From Caballeronia fortuita (GTDB taxonomy: Bacteria > Pseudomonadota > Gammaproteobacteria > Burkholderiales > Burkholderiaceae): a stretch of 64,000 nt of DNA. The stretch spans positions 1 to 64,000 of the forward strand of contig NZ_FCNX02000007.1 of the NCBI RefSeq assembly GCF_001544835.2, given 5' to 3'. Made by a program: the position numbers and the translations under genes. The notes below the pieces were generated by a model. The model ran no database searches and was not told the DNA's origin. It was given only the letters and a program-made list of their open reading frames with translations. Position 1 is the first letter of the stretch. Each line of letters opens with the position of its first letter. This document shows, in pieces, positions 28,263-37,904 of the stretch.

Positions 28263-29333
28263 TCAGCCGTGCAGACCTTCGTCGATGTCGACGAGCGAGC
28301 CGCAACTCGCCGGATCGTAGCCTTCGAGATGCGCGACGCTCTCGGTGAAACCGTCGCTGCGCAAGATGCGCAACACGGACGCGAGCTGCGCCTCGCTGAG
28401 CCGCGCGCGTTCGCAGGCAAAGAAGTAGTCCTCGTCGATGATCGGAATGAAATCGAGCGCGAAATGCTGCGCGGCCGGCTGCACGCCAAAGCCCAGATCG
28501 GCCATGCCGCTCGCGACGAACGCGGCGATCGCCGAATGCGTCAGCTCGGTGGTCGCGTATCCGTTGATCTGATCGGGATCGACACCCACGCGCCGCAGCG
28601 ACAAATCGAGCAGCATGCGCGTGCCCGAGCCCGGTTGACGATTCACGAAGCGCACGTCGCTGCGCGCGAGATCGCGCAAGCCGGAAATGCGCTTCGGATT
28701 ACCCTTCGGCAGAAAAAGACCTTGCGTGCGGCGCGTGAGCCGGATCAGCTGATGCTTGTTGCGGTCCAGGAACGGCCGATAGATGTCGGCGCAAGTGGAA
28801 CGGAATTCGCCAACGGGCAAGTGGAAGCCGGCCAGTTCGCACTCGCCGCGCGCGAGCGCACTCACCGCTTCCGCGCTCTCGCGATATTTGATGTCGACCG
28901 GCACGCGCTGATCGCCGAGCGCGCGCACGAGCGTCGCGACCGCATAGCCGTGCGAAGCGTGAATCCGCACTTGTGTGATGCCGCCCGCGAGACGCCGGTT
29001 CAACTCGTTGGCGACATCGTTGGCGACCGCCTGCAACGGCGTCTCCAGCCGTTCCGCGCACACGCGCTGCGCGCGCAACACCGACTCCCCGAGTTCCGAC
29101 AACACCGATCCGCGCCCGCGCGATTTGGTGATGAGCGCGCCGCCGAGACGCACTTCGATTTCGCGCAACAAACCCCACGCATGCCGATAGGACAAACCCT
29201 TAGCGCTCGCGGCATTCGCGATGCTGCCCGTCTGGGCGACGAGCTGTAAAAGCGGCACAACCGCGCTGAGACTGGTTTCCCGGCCATCGGCGTCCCGCAG
29301 GAACAGCTCGGCCCGGCATTCCACGTCCACCAT
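28263..29333 (-). CDS. LysR/ModE-type HTH regulator with binding-protein domain, formate dehydrogenase regulator
   Basis: 356 aa from ATG 29333, with GGGAG 5 nt upstream; a GTG two codons earlier overlaps that site. Residues about 20-110 form a ModE/LysR-like winged helix (LLQLVAQTGSIANAASAKGLSYRHAWGLLREIE). The rest is a PBP-like domain resembling molybdate/tungstate-type binding proteins (FVNRQPGSGTRMLLD). No Mop domain is present. It is divergent from fdsG, so it most likely controls the operon in response to formate or molybdate. The name FdsR would fit but the ligand is inferred. Confidence 0.83.
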   Translation of the reverse strand: MVDVECRAELFLRDADGRETSLSAVVPLLQLVAQTGSIANAASAKGLSYRHAWGLLREIEVRLGGALITKSRGRGSVLSELGESVLRAQRVCAERLETPLQAVANDVANELNRRLAGGITQVRIHASHGYAVATLVRALGDQRVPVDIKYRESAEAVSALARGECELAGFHLPVGEFRSTCADIYRPFLDRNKHQLIRLTRRTQGLFLPKGNPKRISGLRDLARSDVRFVNRQPGSGTRMLLDLSLRRVGVDPDQINGYATTELTHSAIAAFVASGMADLGFGVQPAAQHFALDFIPIIDEDYFFACERARLSEAQLASVLRILRSDGFTESVAHLEGYDPASCGSLVDIDEGLHG

Positions 29334-29382
29334 ATGCACTCCCTCTTCCTATTGCCAAGATATATCACGACGCCTATTGTTC

Positions 29383-29411
29383 TTGTACAGGCTCGGCACC
29401 CGTAATTATAG
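29383..29411 (+). promoter_or_regulatory. Candidate fdsG promoter
   Basis: TTGTAC (29383-29388), a 17-bp spacer and TTATAG (29406-29411) form a reasonable sigma-70 promoter 50 bp before fdsG. The regulator gene is divergent, so its site should overlap this region. Confidence 0.45.
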
Positions 29412-29461
29412 CGATCCAAATATGTACCAACAAAACATATGCCGAGTGTTGGAGGAGCCCC

Positions 29462-29950
29462 ATGACACATCCGCAGCTTTCCGCCGCTGCATCCGTTGAT
29501 CTCGTGCGTCGCCATGCCGTACAGGGCGCGACGTTGATGACCATTCTTCACGCCATCCAGGACGAAATCGGCTACGTGCCGGACACGACGATCGCGCCGC
29601 TGGCGCAGACGCTTTCGCTGTCGCGCGCCGAGGTGCATGGCGTCATCACCTATTACCATCATTTCCGCTCCGCCCCGCCGGCGCGCGTGACCGTGCAGCT
29701 TTGCCGCGCGGAAGCGTGCCGCAGCATGGGCACGGAAGCGCTGAAAGACCATATCGAGGGACACACGGGTTGCCGTTTCGACAGCGGTCATGCAGAAGAA
29801 ACCGAGCTCGAAACCGTGTTCTGCCTGGGTCAATGCGCGCTGTCTCCGTCGATGATGATCAACGGCGAACTGCACGCGCGCGTGACGCCCGCGAAATTCG
29901 ACCGTCTCTATGCCGCTGCGCAAACGAAGGTCGCGGAGGTGACGGCATGA
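29462..29950 (+). CDS. fdsG: NAD-dependent formate dehydrogenase gamma subunit
   Basis: 162 aa homologue of NuoE. It binds one 2Fe-2S cluster through four Cys, visible as CRAEACRSMG and, later, CLGQCALSP. It passes electrons inside the cytoplasmic formate dehydrogenase. A GGAGGAG site lies just before the ATG. Its stop overlaps the fdsB start as ATGA. Confidence 0.93.
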   Translation: MTHPQLSAAASVDLVRRHAVQGATLMTILHAIQDEIGYVPDTTIAPLAQTLSLSRAEVHGVITYYHHFRSAPPARVTVQLCRAEACRSMGTEALKDHIEGHTGCRFDSGHAEETELETVFCLGQCALSPSMMINGELHARVTPAKFDRLYAAAQTKVAEVTA

Positions 29951-31503
29951 CGCGCATCTACGTACCCATCGATTCCGCCGCGCTCTCGCTCGGCGCGGAG
30001 GACGTCGCTGTCGCCATCGCGCAGGAAGCGCAGAAGCGCGGCCTCGACGTGCAACTCGTGCGCAACGGCTCGCGCGGCCTCTTCTATCTGGAACCGCTCG
30101 TCGAAGTCGAGACGCCGGAAGGCCGCATCGGCTATTCGAACGTCGAAGCGGAAGACGTCGCCGCTCTGTTCGATGCGGGGTTTCACGAAGGCAAGCCGCA
30201 CGAGAAGAACGTCGGCATCGTCGACGAGATTCCGTATCTCAAGAACCAGCAGCGTTTGACGTTCGCGCGCATCGGCATCACGGATCCGCTGTCGATCGAC
30301 GATTACGTCGCGCTCGGCGGACTTCAGGGTCTGCGCAACGTGCTCGACATGAACGGCGATGCCGTCTGCGAAGCGCTGCTCGATTCCGGCCTGCGCGGAC
30401 GCGGCGGCGCGGCGTTCCCCGCGGGCATCAAATGGAAAACCGTGCGCGGCGCGCTGGCGGACCAGAAGTACATCGTCTGCAATGCCGACGAAGGCGATTC
30501 CGGCACCTTCTCCGACCGGCTCGTGATGGAAAGCGATCCGTACATGCTGATCGAAGGCATGATCATCGCGGGCGTGGCGGTCGGCGCGACGCGGGGCTAC
30601 ATCTACGTGCGCAGCGAGTATCCGCATTCGATCGAGACCCTCGATCGCGCGATCGACAAGGCGCGCGACGCGGGCTGGCTCGGCGCGAGCGTGCTCGGTA
30701 CGTCGCATGAATTCGAGCTGTATGTCGCGAAGGGCGCGGGCGCGTATGTCTGCGGCGAGGAAACGGCGCTGCTCGAATCGCTCGAAGGCAAGCGCGGCAT
30801 CGTGCGCGCGAAGCCGCCGGTTCCGGCGCTCACGGGTCTCTACGGCAAACCGACGGTCATCAACAACGTCATCACGCTCGCGACGGTGCCGATCATCTTC
30901 GCGAAAGGCGCGGCGTTCTATCGCGACTTCGGCATGGGCCGTTCGCGCGGCACGCTGCCCTTCCAGATCGCGGGCAACGTGAAGCAAGGCGGACTCGTCG
31001 AGCTCGCGTTCGGCGTGACGCTGCGCGAACTCATCTACACCTACGGCGACGGCACCGCGAGCGGACGTCCGGCACGCGCGGTGCAAGTGGGCGGACCGCT
31101 CGGCACGTATCTGCCCGAGAGCCAGTGGGACATTCCGCTCGATTACGAGGAATACGCGAAGGTGGGCGCGGTGGTCGGCCACGGCGGGCTGGTCGTTCAC
31201 GACGATACATCGAATCTCGCCGAGCTCGCGCAATACGCGATGCACTTCTGCGCGCTCGAATCGTGCGGCAAGTGCACGCCGTGCCGCATCGGTTCGACGC
31301 GCGGCGAGGAAGTCATCGCGAAGATTCGCGAGGGCGATACATCGGTCAAGCAGATCACGCTTTTGCGCGAACTCTGCGACACGATGGTATCCGGCTCGCT
31401 CTGCGCGATGGGCGGCATGACGCCGTTTCCGGTGATGTCCGCGCTCGATCACTTCCCCGAAGATTTCGGCTTGCCCCGCACGCCCGCGCAGAAGGCGGCG
31501 TAA
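29947..31503 (+). CDS. fdsB: NAD-dependent formate dehydrogenase beta subunit
   Basis: 518 aa from the ATG in the ATGA overlap with fdsG. It is the diaphorase subunit, homologous to NuoF. NADH/FMN site: GLRGRGGAAFPAGIKW and CNADEGDSGTFSDR; GAGAYVCGEETALLESLEG; 4Fe-4S ligands in ESCGKCTPCRIG and a later Cys. It reduces NAD+ with electrons from formate. Length is normal. Confidence 0.95.
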   Translation: MTRIYVPIDSAALSLGAEDVAVAIAQEAQKRGLDVQLVRNGSRGLFYLEPLVEVETPEGRIGYSNVEAEDVAALFDAGFHEGKPHEKNVGIVDEIPYLKNQQRLTFARIGITDPLSIDDYVALGGLQGLRNVLDMNGDAVCEALLDSGLRGRGGAAFPAGIKWKTVRGALADQKYIVCNADEGDSGTFSDRLVMESDPYMLIEGMIIAGVAVGATRGYIYVRSEYPHSIETLDRAIDKARDAGWLGASVLGTSHEFELYVAKGAGAYVCGEETALLESLEGKRGIVRAKPPVPALTGLYGKPTVINNVITLATVPIIFAKGAAFYRDFGMGRSRGTLPFQIAGNVKQGGLVELAFGVTLRELIYTYGDGTASGRPARAVQVGGPLGTYLPESQWDIPLDYEEYAKVGAVVGHGGLVVHDDTSNLAELAQYAMHFCALESCGKCTPCRIGSTRGEEVIAKIREGDTSVKQITLLRELCDTMVSGSLCAMGGMTPFPVMSALDHFPEDFGLPRTPAQKAA

Positions 31504-31519
31504 AGAACAGGAGACAAAC

Positions 31520-34441
31520 ATGTCCAACACCATCAACGGCTGCGGCTCCGGCAACTGCGCGTGCAAGAGCGCGGCGTCGGTGCAACGGCGCGATCCGTTC
31601 GACGAAACCGATTACGGCACGCCGCTGCGTCATGCCGATGTCGACGTCACGCTCGAAATCGACGGCGAAAGCGTGACGGTTCCGGCCGGCACATCCGTCA
31701 TGCGCGCGGCGATCGAAGCCGGCGTCAACGTGCCGAAGCTCTGCGCCACCGATTCGCTCGAACCGTGGGGTTCGTGCCGTCTGTGCCTCGTCGAGATCGA
31801 AGGCAAGCGCGGCTATCCGGCGTCGTGCACGACGCCCGTCGAAGCCGGCATGAAAGTGCGTACGCAGAGCGACAAGCTGCAATCGCTGCGCAAGAACGTG
31901 ATGGAGCTCTACATCTCCGATCACCCGCTCGACTGCCTCACCTGCCCCGCCAACGGCGATTGCGAACTGCAGGACATGGCGGGCGTCGTCGGCTTGCGTG
32001 AAGTGCGTTATGGATACGAAGGCGCGAACCATCTGAAGGACAAGAAGGACGAGTCGAATCCGTACTTCACCTACGATCCGTCGAAGTGCATCGTCTGCAA
32101 TCGATGCGTGCGCGCGTGCGAGGAAACGCAAGGCACGTTCGCGCTGACCATCGCCGGACGCGGCTTCGAATCGCGCGTCGCCGCGAGCGAGAACGTGCCG
32201 TTCATGGAGAGCGAATGCGTGTCGTGCGGCGCGTGCGTCGCCGCGTGCCCGACCGCGACCTTGCAGGAAAAGACCGTCATCATGCTCGGCCAGGCGGAGC
32301 ATTCCGCGATCACGACGTGCGCGTATTGCGGCGTCGGCTGCTCGCTCAAGGCGGAGATGAAGGGCAACACCGTCGTGCGCATGACGCCGAACAAGAACGG
32401 CCAGGCGAACGAAGGTCACGCGTGCGTGAAGGGCCGCTTCGCGTGGGGCTACGCGACACACAAGGACCGCATCAAGAAGCCGATGATCCGCGCGAAGATC
32501 ACCGATCCGTGGCGCGAAGTGTCGTGGGAAGAAGCGCTCAACTATGCGGCGAGCGAGTTCCGCCGCATTCAGGACAAGTACGGACGCGATTCGATCGGCG
32601 GCATCACGTCGTCGCGCTGTACGAACGAAGAAACGTATCTCGTGCAGAAACTCGTGCGCGCGGCCTTCGGCAACAACAACGTCGATACCTGCGCGCGCGT
32701 CTGCCACTCGCCGACCGGCTACGGCCTCAAGACGACGCTCGGCGAATCGGCGGGCACGCAGACGTTCGCATCGGTGGAGCAGTCGGATGTCATCGTCGTG
32801 ATGGGCGCGAATCCCAGCGACGGCCATCCGGTCTTCGGCTCGCGTCTGAAGCGCCGCGTGCGTGAAGGCGCGAAGCTGATCGTGATCGATCCGCGCCGCA
32901 TCGATATCGTCGATGCAGCGCATGTGAAGGCGGAATATCACCTCCAATTGCGCCCCGGCACGAACGTCGCGATGGTCAATTCGCTGGCGCACGTGATCGT
33001 CACGGAAGGCTTGCTGAAGGAAGACTTCATCGCCGAGCGCTGTGAAGAGCCCGCGTTCGGTCAGTGGCGCGATTTCGTCGCCAGGGAAGAGAACTCGCCC
33101 GAAGCGATGGAAAGCATCACCGGCGTGCAGGCGAAGCTGGTGCGCGAAGCCGCGCGCGTCTACGCGACGGGCGGCAACGGCGCGATCTACTACGGCCTCG
33201 GCGTCACCGAGCACGCGCAAGGCTCGACGACGGTCATGGGCATCGCGAACCTCGCGATGGCGACGGGCAACATCGGCCGCGAAGGCGTCGGCGTGAATCC
33301 GCTGCGCGGCCAGAACAACGTGCAGGGTTCGTGCGACATGGGATCGTTCCCGCACGAGCTGCCGGGCTATCGGCATATCGGCGATGCGGCGACGCGCTCG
33401 CTCTTCGAAGAAGCGTGGGACGTGAAGCTGCAGCCCGAGCCGGGCCTGCGCATTCCCAACATGTTCGATGCCGCGATGCACGGCACCTTCATGGGCCTGT
33501 ATTGCCAGGGCGAGGACATCGTTCAGTCGGACCCGAACACGCAGCACGTGGCCGATGCGCTCTCGTCGATGGAATGCATCGTCGTGCAGGACATCTTTCT
33601 GAACGAAACCGCGAAGTACGCGCACGTGCTGTTGCCGGGCTCGACGTTCCTCGAAAAGGACGGCACGTTCACGAACGCCGAGCGCCGCATCTCGCGCGTG
33701 CGCAAGGTGATGCCGCCGCTCGCGGGCTACTCCGACTGGGAAGTGACGATCAAGCTCTCGCGCGCCCTTGGCTACGAGATGAACTACGCGAATCCCTCGG
33801 AGATCATGGACGAGATCGCGCGTCTCACGCCGACGTTCCACGGCGTTTCGTACGAACGACTCGACGAGCTCGGCAGCATTCAATGGCCGTGCAACGAGCG
33901 CGCGCCCGACGGCACGCCGACGATGCACATCGACGAATTCGTGCGCGGCAAGGGACGCTTCGTCATCACGAAGTTCATCGCGACGCCGGAGAAGGTCACG
34001 CGCAAGTATCCGCTGCTGCTGACGACGGGGCGCATCCTGTCGCAGTACAACGTCGGGGCGCAGACGCGGCGCACGGAGAATTCGCGCTGGCACGACGAGG
34101 ACCGGCTCGAGATTCATCCGGTCGATGCGGAAGATCGCGGCATCAAGATGGACGACTGGGTCGGCATCGAATCGCGCGCGGGGCAGACGGTGCTGCGCGC
34201 GAAGATTTCCGAGCGCATGCAGCCGGGCGTCGTCTATACGACGTTCCACTTTCCCGAGTCGGGCGCGAACGTCATCACGACGGACTCGTCAGACTGGGCG
34301 ACGAACTGTCCCGAGTACAAGGTGACGGCAGTGCAGGTGATGCCGGTCGAGCAGCCGTCGCAATGGCAGAAGGAGTATTCGCGCTTCAACACCCAACAGC
34401 TCGAGCTGCTCAACCTCGCCACGACTTCTTCAGGAAAATGA
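31520..34441 (+). CDS. fdsA: NAD-dependent formate dehydrogenase alpha (catalytic) subunit
   Basis: 973 aa molybdenum enzyme. Domains in order: a 2Fe-2S plant-ferredoxin-like region (CATDSLEPWGSCRLC), a His-Cys NuoG-type cluster (DHPLDCLTCPANGDCELQ), two 4Fe-4S clusters (CIVCNRCVRACEE, CVSCGACVAACP), a further 4Fe-4S (CAYCGVGC), then the bis-MGD domain. The Mo ligand is the Cys in CARVCHSPTGYG, so this is a Mo/W-Cys, not selenocysteine, enzyme. An extra Cys-rich N-terminus (CGSGNCAC) is present. It oxidises formate to CO2 in the cytoplasm. Confidence 0.95.
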   Translation: MSNTINGCGSGNCACKSAASVQRRDPFDETDYGTPLRHADVDVTLEIDGESVTVPAGTSVMRAAIEAGVNVPKLCATDSLEPWGSCRLCLVEIEGKRGYPASCTTPVEAGMKVRTQSDKLQSLRKNVMELYISDHPLDCLTCPANGDCELQDMAGVVGLREVRYGYEGANHLKDKKDESNPYFTYDPSKCIVCNRCVRACEETQGTFALTIAGRGFESRVAASENVPFMESECVSCGACVAACPTATLQEKTVIMLGQAEHSAITTCAYCGVGCSLKAEMKGNTVVRMTPNKNGQANEGHACVKGRFAWGYATHKDRIKKPMIRAKITDPWREVSWEEALNYAASEFRRIQDKYGRDSIGGITSSRCTNEETYLVQKLVRAAFGNNNVDTCARVCHSPTGYGLKTTLGESAGTQTFASVEQSDVIVVMGANPSDGHPVFGSRLKRRVREGAKLIVIDPRRIDIVDAAHVKAEYHLQLRPGTNVAMVNSLAHVIVTEGLLKEDFIAERCEEPAFGQWRDFVAREENSPEAMESITGVQAKLVREAARVYATGGNGAIYYGLGVTEHAQGSTTVMGIANLAMATGNIGREGVGVNPLRGQNNVQGSCDMGSFPHELPGYRHIGDAATRSLFEEAWDVKLQPEPGLRIPNMFDAAMHGTFMGLYCQGEDIVQSDPNTQHVADALSSMECIVVQDIFLNETAKYAHVLLPGSTFLEKDGTFTNAERRISRVRKVMPPLAGYSDWEVTIKLSRALGYEMNYANPSEIMDEIARLTPTFHGVSYERLDELGSIQWPCNERAPDGTPTMHIDEFVRGKGRFVITKFIATPEKVTRKYPLLLTTGRILSQYNVGAQTRRTENSRWHDEDRLEIHPVDAEDRGIKMDDWVGIESRAGQTVLRAKISERMQPGVVYTTFHFPESGANVITTDSSDWATNCPEYKVTAVQVMPVEQPSQWQKEYSRFNTQQLELLNLATTSSGK

Positions 34442-34444
34442 ACG

Positions 34445-34690
34445 ATGGATGTCGATAACCTGATCGAGATGGCGAACCGCATCGGCGAATTTTTCGATTC
34501 GATGCCGGACCGCGCCGAAGCCGTCGATAGCGTTGCGGATCATATCCGCCGCTTCTGGGAACCGCGCATGCGTCTCGCGATTCTCTCCGCGCTCGACAAC
34601 CCGGAGGCGAGCGCGGCGATGGAGCCGATCGTGCGTGAGTCGCTCGGTCTGCATCGCGCGGATCTGACGCCGAAGGCGGCGACGGCTTGA
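34445..34690 (+). CDS. fdsD: Formate dehydrogenase delta subunit
   Basis: 81 aa, 3 bp after fdsA. N-terminal NLIEMANRIGEFFDSMPDR and DHIRRFWEPRMR match the small FdsD family that helps assembly of the formate dehydrogenase. It is last in the operon and followed by a terminator. The usual fdsC/fdhD gene between fdsA and fdsD is missing. Confidence 0.9.
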   Translation: MDVDNLIEMANRIGEFFDSMPDRAEAVDSVADHIRRFWEPRMRLAILSALDNPEASAAMEPIVRESLGLHRADLTPKAATA

Positions 34691-34699
34691 GGCAGTCGG

Positions 34700-34726
34700 A
34701 AAAGCCCTGCAATGCAGGGCTTTTTT
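34700..34726. terminator. Terminator of the fds operon
   Basis: AAGCCCTGC and GCAGGGCTT with a 3-nt loop and T6, ending exactly at the stop codon of the convergent hydroxylase gene. The reverse strand gives a shorter T-run, so it may work both ways. Confidence 0.88.
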
Positions 34727-36486
34727 CAATCCTCCCGATACTCCCGCTCCGGCTGCCGCTCCGCGCTCTCGTCGTGCGCGCCGAACCACGTCTCGCAGTG
34801 ACGCAAGAGCGCATGCACATCCGATGGCGCCCGGCCGCGCGCCGCGATATATCCATCGGGACGCACGAGATAGAACGCGGGACGCGTGCGGCCGTAGTTG
34901 TCGGTGAGCGAATTCGCGCCGTCGCCGTGCGTATCGGTGATGCGCCACACGCGCACCGCGTTCGGCAGGATCGCTTCGACGGACTGCGCAAGGCCGTCGA
35001 GATCCGGATCGCGCATCGCATGGGCGACGGTGATCGTCGCGGGCGCGAGCGCGATGTCGTCTTCGCCTGACGGATTCACGAGCAGAAAGAGCGAGAAGCA
35101 GCCGGGATCGTGCAGATCGTAGAGACAGCCGACGCCCGGCAGACGCCCGAGCGGCCCGTCGACGACGTGCACGCGCGCATCGGGTGCGCGCTCGCCCGCG
35201 CGCGGCCCGCCATCGAGCAGACGCTCCAGCGTGAGCGGGCTCTTGCGATAGTTGATCGACAACTCGCTTACCGTGCGCCGCATCGCATCGCGCAACGGGC
35301 CGATCGCGGCGAGCGCGGGCATCACGTGCTCGCGCATCAGCTTCATCGGACCGTGCTCGGCGCCGGCCATCTGCGTCAGCATGCTGGTCTGCCGCAGCAC
35401 GTCGCGCTCGATCGGATGCCGTTCCGCGTGATAGCTGTCGAGCAGCCGCTCCGGCGCGCCGCCCGCGAGCATGCGCGCAATCTTCCAGCCGAGATTGAAC
35501 GCTTCCTGAATGCCGGTGTTCATGCCCTGCGCGCCCGCCGGGCTGTGCACGTGCGCCGAATCGCCCGCGAGAAACACGCGCTCCACGCGCAGCCTGTCGA
35601 CCATGCGGCTATTCAGATGAAAGTACGACGACCACGTCAGATTCGACAGCGCGATCTTGTGATGCACACGCCGCTCGACGAGCGCGCGGCATTCGTCGAG
35701 CGTCGGGCCGGCTTTCGGGTCCACTTTCGGGTCGGCCTTCGATTCCGTCGCGCCAGCCGCGCTCGCGACCGGCGCCGGCAGGTCCGCGATCAGGCGCGCG
35801 CGGTCGTTGCCCATCGGAAAGAGCGCGGCCAGCCCTTCACCTGAAGCGAAGATGTGAAACTCGTCGTCGGGCCAGTCGGAGTCGGCCTCTAGATCGGCGA
35901 GCAGATACGTTTGATCGAACGTCTTGCCGTCGAAGCCGATGCCGAGCCGATGCCGCACGAAGCTATGCGCGCCGTCCGCCGCGATCAGATACGAAGGCCG
36001 CAAGAGCTCGTCGCGTCCGTTCGGATGGCGCAGCGTCGCTTGCAAGCCCGCGGAACCCTGCGAGACATCGACCACTTCGACGCCGCGCTCGATGTCGACG
36101 TGATAGCCCGCCAGATGTTCGGCGAGCAGGCGTTCGGTCTGCGATTGATCGAGAAAGAGCAGATACGGATAACGCGTCTGCAAGGGATCGAAGTCGAGGC
36201 GCGCGAGGCGCTGCCCGTTCGAGTAGAGATTTGCGACGCGCGCGCGATGACCGAGTTCGAGAAACGGCTTGACGACGCGATGCTGCTCGAAGAGTTCGAG
36301 CGTGCGCGCCTGAATGCCGATCGCGCGCGAATACGGCGACGGCTCGCGCGCGCGGTCCACGAGCCGCACCGGAATGTGCGCGCGCGAGAGACTCATCGCG
36401 GCGACGAGGCCCGTCGGACCGGCGCCGACGATCAGAACGGGCGCCACGTCCAGCTTGTCGTTCGGATTCAGCTTTGGCGCGAACAT
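34726..36486 (-). CDS. FAD-dependent aromatic hydroxylase-like monooxygenase
   Basis: 586 aa from ATG 36486 with a GAGG site. It belongs to the UbiH/PheA/TfdB class A flavin hydroxylases. FAD motifs: VLIVGAGPTGLVAAMSL at about residue 18 and VFLAGDSAHVHSPAGAQGMNTGIQEAFNLGWK. A C-terminal thioredoxin-like domain, typical of phenol hydroxylases, ends the protein. An insert rich in Lys/Asp/Pro (ATESKADPKVDPKAGP) is in the middle. The substrate is likely phenolic or polyketide-like. It has no catabolic neighbours. Confidence 0.82.
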   Translation of the reverse strand: MFAPKLNPNDKLDVAPVLIVGAGPTGLVAAMSLSRAHIPVRLVDRAREPSPYSRAIGIQARTLELFEQHRVVKPFLELGHRARVANLYSNGQRLARLDFDPLQTRYPYLLFLDQSQTERLLAEHLAGYHVDIERGVEVVDVSQGSAGLQATLRHPNGRDELLRPSYLIAADGAHSFVRHRLGIGFDGKTFDQTYLLADLEADSDWPDDEFHIFASGEGLAALFPMGNDRARLIADLPAPVASAAGATESKADPKVDPKAGPTLDECRALVERRVHHKIALSNLTWSSYFHLNSRMVDRLRVERVFLAGDSAHVHSPAGAQGMNTGIQEAFNLGWKIARMLAGGAPERLLDSYHAERHPIERDVLRQTSMLTQMAGAEHGPMKLMREHVMPALAAIGPLRDAMRRTVSELSINYRKSPLTLERLLDGGPRAGERAPDARVHVVDGPLGRLPGVGCLYDLHDPGCFSLFLLVNPSGEDDIALAPATITVAHAMRDPDLDGLAQSVEAILPNAVRVWRITDTHGDGANSLTDNYGRTRPAFYLVRPDGYIAARGRAPSDVHALLRHCETWFGAHDESAERQPEREYRED

Positions 36487-36529
36487 GCGGTCGTTCCTCC
36501 CGAAAGTCACGCCTGCTAGTGTACGCCGC

Positions 36530-37519
36530 TCAGTGCGCGTGCCCGCGCTCGTTCAGCACGCACGCCTGGCACGCCGCGCCGAATTCGACCTGCACGGTCG
36601 CGTGATGCATCGAGTAGTCGCGGCGCAGCGTCGTGACGACGCCCTGCACGAACGCATCGCCTGGATGGCCTTGCGGCATCACGAGATGCACGGTGAGCGC
36701 GTTCTCGGTCGTCGATAGCGCCCACACGTGCAGATCGTGGACGTCGCGCACGCCGGGAAGCTGCGTCAGATATCGCTCGATGCGCGACATGTCGACCGAA
36801 GGCGGGACGGCGGCCATCGCGAGGCGCATCGCGTCGCGCCCGAGTCCCCACGTGCCGTAGACGATCACCGACACGACGATCAGGCTCATCAGCGGATCGA
36901 GCCAGCTCGCGCCCGTGAACATGATGATGAGACCGCTCACCGCGACGGCGGCGGAGATGGCCGCATCGGCGGCCATGTGCAGGAACGCGCCGCGCACGTT
37001 GAGGTCTTCCTTGCTGCCGCGCATGAAGAGCCACGCGGAGAAGCCGTTCACGATCATGCCGAGCGTCGCGACGACGAACACGTCGAATCCCGCGACGGGC
37101 GCAGGATCGAGAAGGCGCTGGATCGCCTCGAGCACGATCGCACCGCACGCGAAGAGCAAAAGCGCGGCATTGGCGAGCGACGCGAGAATCGACGAGCTGC
37201 CGAGGCCGAAGGTATAGCGCGCGTTCGGCTTGCGCTTGCCGAGCCACACGGCGGCCCACGCGAGCAGAAGGCCGAGCACGTCGGAGAGATTGTGGCCGGC
37301 ATCGGCGAGCAGCGCGGTCGAATGCGCGAGGAAGCCGTAGACGCCCTGCACGACCACGATCAGCACGTTCAGCCCGACCGCGAGCGCGAACGTGCGGCCC
37401 TGCCCTTCCTGCGGCGCGTGATGATGATGATGGCCATGTCCGCCATGCGCGTGCGCATGTCCTTCGTGATGCTCGTGGTGATCGCTGTGATCGTGTTCTT
37501 CGTGCTGATGCGTGCTCAT
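36530..37519 (-). CDS. Cation diffusion facilitator metal efflux pump
   Basis: 329 aa from ATG 37519 (MSTHQHEEHDHSDHHEHH). A very His-rich N-terminus (residues 3-35) is followed by six membrane helices and a cytoplasmic CTD. Metal sites: HSTALLADAGHNLSD in helix 2 and HMAADAAISA in helix 5 (HxxxD pairs). It exports Zn, Co, Ni or Cd against protons. It lies 25 bp after an ArsR gene with a metal-type operator. It is DmeF/ZitB/CzcD-like; the metal is not decided. Confidence 0.9.
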   Translation of the reverse strand: MSTHQHEEHDHSDHHEHHEGHAHAHGGHGHHHHHAPQEGQGRTFALAVGLNVLIVVVQGVYGFLAHSTALLADAGHNLSDVLGLLLAWAAVWLGKRKPNARYTFGLGSSSILASLANAALLLFACGAIVLEAIQRLLDPAPVAGFDVFVVATLGMIVNGFSAWLFMRGSKEDLNVRGAFLHMAADAAISAAVAVSGLIIMFTGASWLDPLMSLIVVSVIVYGTWGLGRDAMRLAMAAVPPSVDMSRIERYLTQLPGVRDVHDLHVWALSTTENALTVHLVMPQGHPGDAFVQGVVTTLRRDYSMHHATVQVEFGAACQACVLNERGHAH

Positions 37520-37544
37520 CGGCGTACTCGTGGTTCGGTGGATT

Positions 37545-37904
37545 TCATTCGATATCCGCGCCGTCGACTTGCGGCTCCGCAACGTGCTCCAGCAACTCGC
37601 CCAGCATCGCGCTGATATGGCGATCCGCCGCCACGTAGAACACCTGCTTGCCCTGACGCTCGGCGCGCACGATCCGCGCCGCGCGCAGAAGCCGCAGATG
37701 ATGGCTCACCAGCGACGCGGACAGCCCGAGCAGTTCCGCAATCGCCCCGACCGCGCGTTTCTGTTCGACGCACGCAAGCACGATGCGCAGGCGCGTCGGA
37801 TCGCCGAGCAGACGAAACAGGTCGGCGAGCGGCACGACGCGATCGTCGGAGGTGACCGGAAAAGTAGCGGTGGATGGTTCGGATGACACGGATATCGACA
37901 ACAT
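37545..37904 (-). CDS. ArsR/SmtB-family metal-sensing repressor
   Basis: 119 aa winged-helix dimer. The recognition helix is in LLGLSASLVSHHLRLLRAARIV. Metal ligands are suggested by the C-terminal helix HISAMLGELLEHV (alpha-5 type His pair) and by Cys45 in LRIVLACVEQKR. It controls the efflux gene 25 bp downstream. Its own start codon lies in the left arm of a long inverted repeat, so it is most likely autoregulated. Confidence 0.9.
   Translation of the reverse strand: MLSISVSSEPSTATFPVTSDDRVVPLADLFRLLGDPTRLRIVLACVEQKRAVGAIAELLGLSASLVSHHLRLLRAARIVRAERQGKQVFYVAADRHISAMLGELLEHVAEPQVDGADIE

Noticed and set aside
31355..34249. 964-codon open frame on the minus strand opposite fdsA
   Set aside because: Same artefact: low-complexity Arg/His-rich product, while the fdsA frame has all cofactor motifs.
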